Shown: positions 47,310 to 58,296 of the stretch, one piece after another
How positions within the stretch are numbered: position 1 is the first letter of the stretch
Layout of the letters: each line of letters starts with the position of its first letter
Assembly (NCBI GenBank): GCA_023376005.1
Contig: CM042145.1
Coordinates: 64,021,457 to 64,085,456 of the forward strand
Source of the DNA: Doryteuthis pealeii
Lineage: Eukaryota; Mollusca; Cephalopoda; Myopsida; Loliginidae
DNA length: 64,000 nucleotides
Direction of reading: 5' to 3'
Notes under the pieces: model-generated
Told to the model about the DNA's origin: nothing
Seen by the model: the letters and a program-made list of their open reading frames with translations, nothing else
Databases searched by the model: none
Program-made: the position numbers and the translations under genes

Positions 47310-47595
47310 GAAAGACTAATGAAATTAAATAAGAACACATATAAAAAGATTACTTATTCTAATGTTATTTTAATTGATTTCTATATAAAACTTATTTGCT
47401 TTTAATACATTTAAGAATGACATGATAAAATCAGTAACTGCAAATAATTATTTCTGAAACCCAGTTTTGTTAAAATAATTATGCAAATTATTCACATCAT
47501 ATTACTATGTAAATCCTTATTTCTTAGAGATATATAACACATATTTCAGGATTCTAAATGCATTAATAATATGGGCAGTTTTGCGGCAAGCCTAA
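47310..47595. other. AT-rich part of the LINE-A insert
   Basis: About 285 bp of AT-rich sequence with short inverted repeats such as AATAATTA/TAATTATG near 47,442-47,484. It separates the TIR-like block from the resumption of the LINE frame. Confidence 0.55.
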
Positions 47596-47599
47596 CCAA

Positions 47600-48340
47600 G
47601 CTAGACTTTAGACGATGGGCGATGGAACCAAAAATCATCCTTCCATCACCATCAATAACTACACCCTTGAAGCCGTAAACACTTTCACCTACATTGAGTC
47701 CAACATCACCGACAACCTTTCACTTGATACTGAACTCAGTTGCCGGATCGGAAAAGCTGCCTCAACTTTTGGGAAGCTCACAGCGAGAGTGTGGGACAAC
47801 AGCAGCTCCCTGCCCGTACAAAGGTACAAGTGTATAGGACATGTGTTATCAGCACCCTCATGTATGGAAGTGAAACATGGACCCAGCACTCCCACCAAGA
47901 GCAGCAGATAAATAGCTACTACCTTCGCTGCCTTTGACGTATAGTGGGCATCACCTGGAGGGACAGGATGACTAACACAGCAGTTCAAGAGATAGCTCAA
48001 CTCCCCAGCTTGTGTTCTCTACTGAGGCGACAGCGTCGTCTCATGCCCGCCGGATGGATGATAGATGAATCCCGAAGGACATCCTCTATGCAGAACTTTC
48101 GTCTGAAAGAGACAGATTGGTCGCCCCCCAGCTGCATTTCAGGGATGTCAGCAAGTTGGGAGAATTTGGCTCAGGACCGCCAGGTTGTCCATAGAAGACT
48201 ATTCATGTCTGAATTCACACTGACGCAACACCATGAAACTAAGAAGTCCAGAAGAAAGCAGCGGCAACAAAGCACCGGCACATCAACATCTTCAGGGACA
48301 GCCTTCAAACAAGCCGAAGCTTATGGGTGGTATATTTGCC
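47600..48340 (+). pseudogene. LINE-A C-terminal region, decayed
   Basis: Continues the RT polyprotein: SITINNYTLEAVNTFTYIES, NLSLDTELSCRIGKAAS, FGKLTARVWDNS, a frame change, STLMYGSETWTQHSHQEQQI, NSYYLRCL, then GITWRDRMTNTAV. These match the order of the thumb/C-terminal region of this LINE class (YGSE-W and LRCLR-I blocks). A final frame runs to about 48,357 and is K/R/Q-rich. Several frameshifts. Turn 1 lies inside this region in segments A and B. Confidence 0.85.
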
Positions 48341-48609
48341 TCTCATCCCACTTATGAGGGCTTGACACAAGGACATTTTTATGTGGGCCCACCCAAAAGC
48401 CAAAGCTCATCGGTGGTAGGCACAAAAATGCGTTGATCCCGTCGGCATTCCCCCCTCAAGGGGCGCCTCCGGCACTGGGCAATAAATCCAGCCCTCTCCT
48501 TTTAAATCGAGGGGGCAAGTGTTGCCTGGAGGGAAAGCCCCCGGGGATCAACGAGCTTAACTTGTAAGGTCCAGCGGCCGAAGCTCAATGGACCCCCGGT
48601 CGAAACCGG
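48341..48609 (+). repeat. LINE-A 3' region or separate SINE head with tRNA-like block
   Basis: GC-rich stretch containing a T-arm-like CCGGTCGAAACCGG (CCGGTTCGAAACCGG by comparison with segment C) near 48,597-48,610, preceded by ACGAGCTTAACTTGTAAGG. A perfect four-pair stem around TTCGAAA suggests descent from a tRNA, but no full cloverleaf can be drawn. It could be a LINE 3' end or an unrelated SINE head. Confidence 0.45.
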
Positions 48610-49061
48610 AGTTTGATATGTTGGACATATCTACATACTAATAACAAAATAGAGGTTTACAATGTGAACAAGGTTAATTTGCATATTCATACAAAAATTG
48701 ATTTTAATAAATATGTGTTTCGTTTTATTGATTTCTAATCGTTTGGTTTTATCTTAATGAATATGAGCAAAAATCCAGGAGATAATTCTTAAAGGAAATC
48801 CATTAACAAGAAGAAATAACTGTCGTTTTATTCTTTACTTCCTATTTTAAGCAAATAGTTAAATTAGGAAAATTAACCAATGAAATGCGGGAGTGATGAA
48901 CGGGTAAATTTCAGTTGTTCGGTTTTTCAATTATACCCCCTCTGTTTCAAATCTTTCTATCTGCATTCTTATTTAGTTTCATTAGACATTATAATTTAAA
49001 ATAATATTTTATTGCATTAAAACTTAAATACTTGCATCCGGAGGGTGCATATATTTGCTAG
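48610..49061 (+). mobile_element. Helitron-like element H1, 5'-truncated
   Basis: Aligns with the 3' three-quarters of H2-H4 and ends with hairpin GCATCCGGAGGGTGC then ATATTTGCTAG|T. The 5' TC end is missing; the element begins near GGACATATCTACATACT next to the tRNA-like block. Confidence 0.7.
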
Positions 49062-49265
49062 TGTTGATAATTTTATTAGAGGAAATCTATAGTGTTACAT
49101 TTGTGGTTTTAACTTTTTGAGTTGAGATCTGTACGTAATGATCAATGGATTTGAATATTCTAGTAGTGGGGAGGGGTTGATTACAGATTGGTTTCTTAGT
49201 TTAATGGCATATAAAACTTCGTGGGTTATTTAATGCAAAAGCCATTATTTTAGAAGAACAGTAAG
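49062..49265. other. Short spacer
   Basis: Contains a TTAATGGCATATAAAACTTC block like the GGCATATCAACCT end of E3 near 49,201, perhaps a very old E3 remnant. Confidence 0.4.
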
Positions 49266-49515
49266 TCGTCGGGGTAGCATAACGTCAGTATCAGCTAGAC
49301 AGCAAGTGAGTCTATCCATTTTTCCTTAGCACTAGACCAAGGAGATTGTTTTTATGCGTCTGGGGTGGAGCGCCACACCTACCATCAGCTCCTTACTTTA
49401 CCACACGGATCCCCGTTTTACTCATACGCTGAGTTAGCGATAGCCGGTATCGAACGAGGAACCTTGTGGCTCCTAGTCGGACACTCCACGGACTGAACTA
49501 AACCGGTACTATTGT
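49266..49515 (-). repeat. SINE-2, tRNA-derived
   Basis: On -, CCGGTTTAGTTCAGTCCG (box A-like) and CGTTCGATACCGGC (box B-like) lie in the expected spacing at the head. The body includes GGTGTGGCGCTCCACCCCAG and AATCTCCTTGGTCTAG. Other copies at 55,770-56,003 and 62,420-62,632 define the family. Confidence 0.82.
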
Positions 49516-50298
49516 TGTATAGCCGCTTGACTGGACTTCAATAAAACCACAGACACGTATATATAAAAATAGGACCCATCTTTATTTTCTTCGGTGTGTG
49601 GTTGGTGAGGACGCAGAGCTTCACAATGAAAATGCCGGGTGGCTGGTGAAGAACGCAGTGTTCACAATGAGTGCCCGAGGGGTGTTTGCTGATGGGAGAC
49701 GCAAGGTTGTCCTCTTGGCTGCTTGCTGGGGTCTGACTGTCAGCTCGAATCCTCTGGCCTTTGTATCGATAAATACGGCTACGCATCTTTATCGATTGAT
49801 CTGGCCTTTACTTCCGCTAAATATGCCTATGCATTTTTATCTTTTGATCTGATAACGGACACATGTATTTCTTTATCCTTCTCATCACCGGAAGATTCTG
49901 CTTCCGTTTTCATTTTTTTCTTTTAAATATATTTTTTTATCTTTCTCTTTGTCTTTTTGTCGGAAGCTTCCTCTTCCGGGCGACGATAATACAACATTAT
50001 TTAACCCATAAGTGGGAGAGGACGATGTCTATACCTTTACTAAAACTATTAGTCCGAAAATGAATGCATTCGAATTTGTTTAAATGATTTTGAAATCTAA
50101 CACATTACCTACTACGCCGCTAGGACGTCCACTTGATTGAATATATTACTGTTTTAATTGGATTATTAAACTGTTGCATTTTGGGTAATAAATGGAATCG
50201 GGCTTGTTTACTATTCACGGTTATAAATATTTCTAATTTTTTTTCAAATGTTTTAAAACGTATTTCTTTAAGTGTGTTATCGATGGTATTTATATATA
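49516..50298. other. Unclassified stretch
   Basis: Holds overlapping open frames of 60-85 codons with no domain. Repeated GCCTATGCATTTTTATC / GGCTACGCATCTTTATC motifs (near 49,776 and 49,825) and CCGGAAG/CTTCCGG pairs suggest an element of unknown type. No gene is called. Confidence 0.5.
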
Positions 50299-50905
50299 CT
50301 AGCAAATATATGCACCCTCCGGGTGCAAGTATTTAAGTTTTAATGTAATAAAATATTGTATTAAATTAGAAAGGCTTATGAAACTAAATAAGAATGCAGA
50401 TATAAAGATTTGAAAAATAGAACAACTGAAACTTACTCTTCCATCACTTTCGTCTGTCATTGTAATTTTTTTCTAATTTAAGTATTTAGTTAAAAGGGGA
50501 AGTGTGAATAAAATGTCATATAGTTTTTCTTGTTAATGGATTTCATTTAAGATTCATTGAAGAGATTTTTGCTTATATTCATTAAAATAAAACTAAACAG
50601 TTAGAAATCAATCACACTGGACACATATTTATTAAATTCGATTTTTTAATATCAATATGCAAATTAGCCTTCCCGTTCACACTGTAAACCGCTATTTTGT
50701 TGTATATATAAATATAATTGAATGTTGTTAGTATGTAGATATGGTTAACAGTATTAATAATGAAAAACAATTTTATTAATAATTGAGGCTTGAATAACAA
50801 TGATTCATGGAGAATGTGATGTCTATAACTAAGGGAATTGTGACTTGAGTAGTAATATAGTTTCGGTTACAGACAGAAAAACACACAATCTCCATTATAC
50901 TAGGA
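50299..50905 (-). mobile_element. Helitron-like element H2
   Basis: 607 bp. On - it starts A|TCCTAGTATAATGG and ends with hairpin GCACCCGGAGGGTGC, eight bases, then CTAG|T. The 5' TC, 3' CTRR with hairpin just upstream, and insertion between A and T without duplication are the structural definition of Helitrons. It has no Rep/helicase, so it is non-autonomous. Confidence 0.78.
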
Positions 50906-50908
50906 TGA

Positions 50909-51036
50909 AACTGCAAGGATTATGGAACCATTACGTGAACCGTCTACTTCGAGGATTTAGCACTCTGTTGCAAGTTACTATATGTCTAGCGCACATGTAG
51001 CTTGAATGTACTAGTATACTGAATACTGTAGGAAAC
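50909..51036 (+). pseudogene. LINE-C-like fragment
   Basis: TARIMEPLREPSTSRI-stop-HSVASYYMSSAHV reads on +, closely matching TARITELLREPS and SVASYYMSGAHV at 62,738-62,855. H2 is inserted at its left edge. Identity of the parent protein is not recognised; a retroelement origin is inferred from its repetition. Confidence 0.55.
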
Positions 51037-51044
51037 ATTATACA

Positions 51045-51150
51045 ACACTATGCCTCCTTCTAAGCAGGTCATGATTGCATGGGGAAGATGATCCACTGGG
51101 AACTGTGCAAGAAACTTAAAATAAATTATAAATCAGTCATAACTCAACAC
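51045..51150 (+). pseudogene. LINE-B fragment
   Basis: GKMIHWELCKKLK reads on + near 51,078-51,118, matching the IHWELCK block of LINE-B at 56,110-56,340. Confidence 0.55.
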
Positions 51151-51226
51151 TTTAGTTGTTAGGGGAGATAAAACACTAAATATGATCGATATCAGAACTG
51201 TAGATACTTGATGACATACTTTTTAG

Positions 51227-51229
<3 letters not shown>

Positions 51230-51275
<46 letters not shown>

Positions 51276-51278
51276 TAT
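51230..51278. repeat. (TA)n microsatellite
   Basis: TA run adjoining the 3' end of SINE-1. Confidence 0.95.
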
Positions 51279-51558
51279 TTACCAACCCCTCCGCACGAGC
51301 AGGATACGACACAAGTCAATTTCTTAAGCGGAGTTCAGCAGGTTTTAATTCAAAGTTTTCCTTCTCCTAGACCGGTTGCCTAAAGAAGGTTAAAGAGCCC
51401 AGTCTACCCTACTATTTATCCATAGCTGGAGGGAGAGTAGGATTCATACCTTTCCCAAAGGTATTAGCGCAAAGTGAAATGCAATTACCACATCCAGGAT
51501 TTGAACTCGGGGCGACGAGTCCATTTCCCATGACTTTAACGATTACACCACACGCTTC

Positions 51559-51562
<4 letters not shown>
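51279..51562 (-). repeat. SINE-1, near full length
   Basis: From TACCAACCCCTCCGCACGAG (tail) to GATTACACCACACGCTTCC (head); box B region GGATTTGAACTCGGGG on +. Flanked by (TA)n and (AC)n tracts. Confidence 0.87.

Positions 51563-51625
<63 letters not shown>
51563..51625. repeat. (AC)n then (AT)n microsatellite
   Basis: AC run 51,561-51,598, then TA. Confidence 0.95.
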
Positions 51626-51628
<3 letters not shown>

Positions 51629-51639
51629 ATAATTATTAT

Positions 51640-51730
51640 TACTCCTTTTGAGTTTTCACATCAGTGTTAGCTGATGGTCTTTCACTGAAGTCCAAGTGAC
51701 AGCAGGTCTCCAGGACTCTTCTGAGTATTA
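51640..51730 (-). pseudogene. LINE-B 3' end fragment
   Basis: TTAGCTGATGGTCTTTCACT and AGGTCTCCAGGACTCTTCTG blocks match 60,368-60,480. On - this reads the final ILRRVLET-type residues and 3' UTR. Confidence 0.65.
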
Positions 51731-52450
51731 TTTTTATTGTTAGTATTATTATTTTTAATTGATTTTTATTTCTATTATTTATTATTTTTTAATTTTAATT
51801 TTAATTTTTATTATTGTACTATTAATTTATTTTATTATTTATATCTTATCTAGTATTTTCTTTTATACATCATTATACTCTAATGTTTAAATTTAAAATC
51901 TTTTTATTTTACTTGTCTATTTATATTTTAATATACTACTCTGTTTTTTCTGTCATGTCATTTTTTGTCTGTCTGGACGACCTAGGAATCAACCTGAGAT
52001 GTATCTCTTTTTTTCATTCACTTCCTGTTTCTATGGTTACAATCCTACACTGTTAAAAATATATATATATTTTTTCATTATTTTTTGTTTTTGTTTGAAT
52101 TTATATATATTCAGCTCTTTGGGGTTTTTTGTGATATGCTTGTCCATAAGTGAATTGAGACCCATCTGATGAGACGGAAATTTGGGGAGCCGGTTTAAAT
52201 CAACTTAGATTTATATGGGCCCCAATTTTTGTCGAAATAAATTTATTATGGGATCACTGTATTGAGTTCTTCTTTCCTTTATTGATAAATATTGCTCTGT
52301 ATATAATCTAAAAGGTTATTTTACATTGAGCTCTCTTCAGTGATTTAAAGATTCGCTGTATTTATACATACTGGATCATCAATATTTGTACAGTGGATCT
52401 TAGAAATCACATATAGAATCATCCCTTACTACCAAGTTTTGGATAAATCT
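51731..52450. other. Very AT-rich spacer
   Basis: TTAT/TTAA-rich sequence. No gene seen. Confidence 0.65.

Positions 52451-52451
<1 letters not shown>

Positions 52452-52497
<46 letters not shown>
52452..52497. repeat. (TA)n microsatellite
   Basis: Pure TA run. Confidence 0.96.
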
Positions 52498-52500
<3 letters not shown>

Positions 52501-52597
52501 GAAAATCAAAGTACAAACTTCTATTGAAGTTATATGAATGCATTTGATATACATTGAAAAAACTGAATGAAAGACAACATTATTTACATATATCATT

Positions 52598-52850
52598 TTG
52601 AGGGGTTATTTGGAAGTTAACGGTAGATGGCTATTAGCTCTGGAAAAGCAAGGACAAACTCATAAGCGACTTTCCCCTCTGGAAACCAGCACATGCGCTG
52701 CGCGAATACTAGATGCTGTGCAGAAGACCTCTCGAAGGAAATGGATGATAGGGATGGTTGGCAAGAGATTGTCATGGACATAAGTGCTACTACTGCGACA
52801 TGGTGACGAGGAGGATGAAGGTTTTCTTCTAAACACCAAATGACAATAGC
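52598..52850 (+). pseudogene. LINE-D tail fragment
   Basis: Frame with TCAARILDAVQKTSRRKWMI, GMVGKRLSWT, stop, VLLLRHGDEEDEGF resembles the last residues of invertebrate LINE polyproteins. ACTAGATGCTGTGCAGAAG aligns with the other LINE-D tails. No RT is attached. Confidence 0.55.
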
Positions 52851-53032
52851 TCCACCATTATCAACTCTGGTTATTATTTAGCCATCCTGTTTTGTGAGGT
52901 GTTTAAGAGCTAAACACTTTCTATTTGCTGGTATTTTTTTTCTATCCCGATTTGCAAAAACCGAACCAAACAAAACAAAAACAACAAAATGATTCTCTAA
53001 CGATGTTTTAAATGCTTAGATTGTTATGTCTA
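52851..53032. other. Short spacer
   Basis: No feature recognised. Confidence 0.5.
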
Positions 53033-53644
53033 CTAGCAAATGTATGCACCTTCCACCGGGTGCAAGTATTTAAGTTTTAATCTAATAAAATGTTATATTA
53101 AATTAGAAAGGCTACTGAAACTAAATATGATTGCAGATAAAAAAAATTGAAACAGAAATAAAACAACTGAATCTTACTCTTCCACCACTCCCGTTTTTCA
53201 TTGCTAAATTTTCATAATTTAACTATTTAGTTAACATTTGGGGTAAAGAATAAAATTACAGTTATTTCTTCTTGTTAATGGATTTCTTTTAAGACTTAAC
53301 CTTGATATTTTTGCTCATATTCATTAAGATAAATTCTAACAATTAGAAATCAGTAATACTGAGCACATATTTATTACAATCAAATTTTTAATATCAATAT
53401 GCAAATTAGCCTTCACATTCACACTGTAAACCGCTATTTTGTTGTATATATAAATACAATTGCATGTTATATGTAGATATGGCCAACGGTATTAATAATG
53501 TATAACAATTTTATTTATAATAGAGGTTTAAATGAAAATAAAATCATGGTGAATGTGACGTAAATATCTAAGGTAATTGTGACTTGAGTAGTGACATAGT
53601 TTCGGTTAGAGACAGAAAAATACACAATCTCCATTATAATACGG
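53033..53644 (-). mobile_element. Helitron-like element H3
   Basis: On - ends with a GCACCCGGTGGAAGGTGC hairpin, then CTAG|T. The 5' end reads CCGTATTATAATGG, so the TC start is mutated to CC. Otherwise colinear with H2 and H4. Confidence 0.72.
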
Positions 53645-54033
53645 GTTTGGGGTTAATACGTTTGCAGTTCCTTTAAGTGATTCTAAGATGTTTAATTCAT
53701 TGTGATTAATTCAATGCTCTTTAAACTTTATTCTTCGACAGAATGCCACCAAATATTTATATAATACATTCTTATTATAGTGTGATAAACAGTAGAAATA
53801 TACCTTTATTGAGTAGTAGAAGCGGCTACCCAGTGTTGTCTGGGTACAGGAGGGGTTCATAAGTACCTGGTGTATTGATTTTTTTACTTCTGAGATTCAC
53901 AAATACTGGATATTTTTAAGTAAAATTTCAATGCTATTTCTCTGTATATTTTGATTTTTAAATATCTTCAAATATAAATCAAATCTTAATAATTTTTACA
54001 CAAAAAGCAAGAATCGGTGATATTTAATATGTA
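53645..54033. other. Spacer between H3 and H4 with a perfect hairpin
   Basis: TACCCAG-TGTTGT-CTGGGTA (53,827-53,846) is a 7-bp stem with 6-nt loop, also present in segment C. No associated element end found. Confidence 0.5.
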
Positions 54034-54674
54034 CTAGCAAATATATGCACCCTCCCGGTGCAAGTATTTAAGTTTTGATATAATAAAATATCATATCAAA
54101 TTAGAAAGGCTAATGAAACTGACTAAGAATGCAGATAAAAAGATCTGCAACAGAGGGGGTATAATCAAAAAATAGAACAACTTTGAAACTAACTATTCCA
54201 TCATTTTCCATTACTCCCCTCTTTCATTGGTAAATTTTCCTAATTTAACTATTTAGTTAAAATAGGAAGTAAAGGATAATATTACAGTTATTTCTTCTTG
54301 TAAATAAATTTATTTTAAGATTTATCCACGAGATTTTTGTTTATATTTCTTAAGATAAAACCAAACAATTAGAAATCAATAATACCAAGCACATATTTAT
54401 TAAAATAAAATTTTAAATATCAATATGCAAATTAGCCTTCTCGTTCAAACTGTAAACCGCTATTTTGTTGTATATATAAATACAATTGCATGTTATTAGT
54501 ACGTAGATATGGTCAACAGTATTAATAATGTAAAACAATTTTTATTAATAACTGAAGGTTTAAAAGAATGAAATCATGGAGAATTTGACGTAAATAATTA
54601 AGGGAATTGTGACTTGAGTAGTAATATAGTTTCGGTTACAGACAGAAAAACACACAATCTCCATTATAATAAGA
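54034..54674 (-). mobile_element. Helitron-like element H4
   Basis: 641 bp. On - starts A|TCTTATTATAATGG and ends with a GCACCGGGAGGGTGC hairpin, ATATTTG and CTAG|T. Same internal blocks as H2, including ATTAATAACATGCAA-type and TGCAAATTAGCC (on +). Confidence 0.78.
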
Positions 54675-54744
54675 TATGTATTTACTTTATTTTAATATTT
54701 AATATGTATATGTATATGTATTTACTCTTATTTTCGTAGTTTCA

Positions 54745-54894
54745 TCGAGACATACATACATACATACATACATACATAGACACCAACCACCCTTTATATA
54801 TAAACATATTTGTGCTTCTTTGAGTTACTCGTTTCTGGGTCTAATTTTAATAATCTTATAAAGTTTTCTTGTAAAACTTCTTAACTTTTATTGT

Positions 54895-54990
<96 letters not shown>

Positions 54991-55107
54991 TTTTATATAA
55001 TGTTAAATTCAAAAAGGCTTTTGAAGGTAAGTAAATATTTTTTCTTCGTGTACATAAATACATAATTTGATGTTATTTTATGCATACGAACACATGAGAC
55101 GTAGACA

Positions 55108-55168
<61 letters not shown>
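54745..55168. repeat. (CATA)n, (TA)n, (TG)n and (TA)n microsatellites
   Basis: CATA run 54,748-54,777, TA 54,896-54,952, TG 54,953-54,988, TA 55,110-55,168. Confidence 0.95.
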
Positions 55169-55170
<2 letters not shown>

Positions 55171-55504
55171 CATATGGATAAATATCTGTGCAATAACCCA
55201 AACATATAAGAAACGGATGTTGTGGAACAACTCTTCTTTGATCTTAGAACACTTGACACAGTAAAAATGACGGAAATCATTTTCTTGTATTCAATTTTCA
55301 AAAGTTTATTTCTTTCTTTTCTTTTTTTTCAAAAATCCAGAATTTGTATATATTCTATATTTCTTTCTTCCGATATAAAAGGAAATGACTATATTCGAAT
55401 GTTTTAACACTAAATGCTTACAAGAAAAAATAATAAAATTATGATGATTATTTTTCTCACAATGCGAGTTTTTAAGATCTGTTTTTACTGGTGTTTTATT
55501 TTTC

Positions 55505-55735
55505 ATTGAATAATCTTCAGGTTTCCAGTCCGCCTCTCCGTATTCTCGCTGATTTTTACAGTGCTGAGGTCTGGATAGTGTTAATTTTCTCTCTGGTCTC
55601 CAATTCACCCAGTTTCCTTTACAGGAATTTGGGAATCGTTCCAAGGGCGCGAAAGAAAGCACAAAGTTTGACAGTAATACCAATAGTAATCTGAGCCTTG
55701 GAACGGTTCCCAAATTCATTTCTTTCAACGGTCCA
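55505..55735 (-). pseudogene. LINE-B C-terminal fragment, part 3
   Basis: On -, residues like ITIGITVK and ALGTIPK, then LETREKINTIQTSAL, match the IPIV-GALGTVPK and IQTTALLRSARILR end of a widespread LINE class. It continues from part 2 across an inserted SINE-2. Confidence 0.65.
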
Positions 55736-55769
55736 CTAGAACGGAAAAATCCACTAGATGGCTTTATTT

Positions 55770-56003
55770 TTTTTCTTAGTGTCCGGCTGGGAACCTCAAG
55801 GTTCCTGGTTCGATACCGACCCTCGCTATTTCATCGTATGAGTAGCACATGGATCTTTGCGGTAAAGTGAGGAGATGATGGTGGGTGTGGTGCTCCACCC
55901 CAGCCTGTAAAAAGCAATCTCCTTGGTCTAACGCTAGTGAAAAAAGGATAGACTCCCTCGCTGTCTGTATGATACCGACTTTAGGCCATTCCGACGACTT
56001 TTA
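55770..56003 (+). repeat. SINE-2 inserted in LINE-B
   Basis: GGTTCCTGGTTCGATACCG box B-like block near 55,799-55,818, GGTGTGGTGCTCCACCCCAG body. The box A-like head is shortened. It separates LINE-B parts 2 and 3, so it is younger than that copy. Confidence 0.8.
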
Positions 56004-56044
56004 ATTAACACTAGGTCTGGTCTTCTGGCTGGGTTTAGATGATC

Positions 56045-56340
56045 CATTGGTATCTCAAAGTCACAGATAATTTCATGGTCTCATTTTATATAAAATATTT
56101 CGGTTTGTGTATATACCGAACATTAGTCCCTTGCACAATTCCCAATGGATCAGCTTTTCCACTTAGTTATGCCTATGCTTGTATCTTTTTTGTGCTAGGG
56201 TACTGTATTCCCTTACTATGTAATTAATTGTTTCATCTCTGTCACCACATGACCAACACTTACTATTCTTCGGCGGATTATCAATTCTTTTATTCCTAGA
56301 TCAGCATGCAGTTAAAAATGAGACCGTCCAAATCGTCCAA
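56045..56340 (-). pseudogene. LINE-B fragment, part 2
   Basis: On -, IDNPPKNSKCWSCGDRDETI, NYIVREYSTLAQKRYKHRHN, stop, VEKLIHWELCKGLMFG. The C-x2-C-G-RDETINHI pattern and LAQKEYK-RHD/IHWELCK blocks are typical of this LINE class downstream of the RT. One in-frame stop. Confidence 0.82.
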
Positions 56341-56344
56341 GATG

Positions 56345-58290
56345 AAATGCAAAAATGTAACTGCTGATTAGTTCTTAGAGCATTTATTGGAAATTCCATA
56401 GTTAATTATCTCCCCCTGCCGCTAGGGGGCGAATCATCTACATCGTATGTTGGCGCCAATACCAAAAACTTCACTTATCACGGAGCACACACTGAGGGTA
56501 GTCGCGTAAATAGCGGTCCCTACACTTCATTCATCACTTAGCCCCAAAACAGGGCTTACTTCTAAGGACCGTTGACCTGGACGGAGGCATATTTTCACAG
56601 CACACTTTCGAAGGTATTGTGTCCGCAGACCACAAGGCTGGAATAAAAGGACACTATCGAAGGCTGAAGACTAACTAGTCTACTTGAAAAGCGCACATTC
56701 ACCATCATTTAAAATACTGTTACCCGGGCGAGAAGCTTCTAAATAGCATCCCCCATTACTTATCACAGAACCGGTTACGAGGAAGAACGAGAAACTACCG
56801 AGACGAAGCGTCTTATCAACTTTTCCTACCGACGAACAGAATACCCTGTTATTCACTACGCCAAGAACAATTACTTAACTCAGATAAGTCTTGTAGCAAA
56901 TACCAATAGAATTTGCAACAAGTTCTTGTATTATCTGACAATACATGTATTAAATTTACCCCCCCCCAAAAAAAAACAACAACATGTATTAAATTTCCAT
57001 TGTGTGTTTGTCTTCTTTGTCTGACAATTTGCCTACAACTACAGAGAAATAAGAGCTCCTTCGAAGCCCGTAAATACTCTTACATTATTTTGTGCTGATA
57101 TTAATAGCGATTCACTTTACTTTCTAGATCTCCCATTTCGAGTTCTCCAAAGAATTTCTTTGAACAGAATAAAATAAAGAACTTCTTTATTTTTTTTGTC
57201 ACTCCTAAATATTTTTAGAGGTAAAATGCTTAAATCCTACAACCCAAAACGTTTAGAAAATAATCTAATTTTCGAAGTTTCTTTAAGAGGTAAATTAATT
57301 ACATGATGTATATATTATGTTATTATAAAAAAATTATCAAAGTTAAAACAATATATTGGGATGACAAGTCTTTCAGACCACCTTGTCCATTGTATCATTT
57401 TTTTTAATGGTGCAGCTGAAATGTCCTACAACTAAGTAAAACACATCTACTCGAGTATAAAATCATTTATTTATATTTACGACAGATAATAACGTGATTA
57501 AAACAATCACTAATTTATACAATGAAGGTATATGGTGAACGTAATAGAGAAATTTGAGTCGTGAACGAAATTTTTAAAATATTAATTTACGTTATAAAAT
57601 AAAGTATTGAAGATAATTTAGAAATTATTCTTAAAAGACAGGAGAAAAAAAAGAAAAGAAAATATCTTAATAATTTGGGACTATAACACTGGTTTACAAA
57701 AAACATTTTTTGTCTGAGACAAGAATGTGAATAGGTGTTTTTTTTTTACTAATTTGGGTGTGCTGAATTCAAATTCATAAACAGTTTTGCTCTGTCACCT
57801 CTAATTTTCTGTCTTTTAAATAGTCTCATTTTAGTATATACAGAGTATATACGTGCTTATTTCAACAGTTACAGCAGTTTATTACAGATAAAACAGGATA
57901 GATAAAGAACATTGACGGAATAAATATACTTGGATGACACAATGTATACAATTCATAGTACCTCAGACAGTTAGAAGTAAAAAAGAAGACATAAGCCACA
58001 CAATATTAGAAATTAACCCTGAATGCATATACGTCTTTATGTACAGTATGTGTACAAAATGTACAGTATACATATCTAAAAAAACTAGAGGTGATGAGTA
58101 AAAACGGATTTTAAATCTGAATTCAGCACCCCCAAATTAGGTTAAAACAGCTATTTTTTGTGCTTGCCTCAATTTCCTTGTAAACCAATGTAATTAGTGT
58201 AGAACAATCAATTTAAAAAAAAAATTCATTGTGTTTAATAGGTGAATAAACAACACATATCTATGCGTATCTTCTCGAACGACGAAAGGG
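56345..58290. other. Unclassified 1.9-kb block separating LINE-B parts 1 and 2
   Basis: Left portion (56,400-56,910) is mixed composition with no repeat recognised. The right portion is AT-rich with poly-C/poly-A at 56,959-56,980. No coding sequence. It likely represents one or more insertions into LINE-B. Confidence 0.5.
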
Positions 58291-58296
58291 AGATCT

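Noticed and set aside
1..48062. A biological giant palindrome or inverted gene amplification
   Set aside because: Not excluded, but not the preferred reading: copies share identical insertions and TSDs and differ mainly by indel noise, with a nearby N gap and small unpaired turns. This fits read chimerism better.
45493..48357. An active LINE
   Set aside because: Stops, frameshifts, the inverted endonuclease piece and an insert in the RT leave no intact polyprotein in any segment.
48341..48610. A functional tRNA gene
   Set aside because: Only a T-arm-like stem is convincing; acceptor and anticodon stems cannot be formed.
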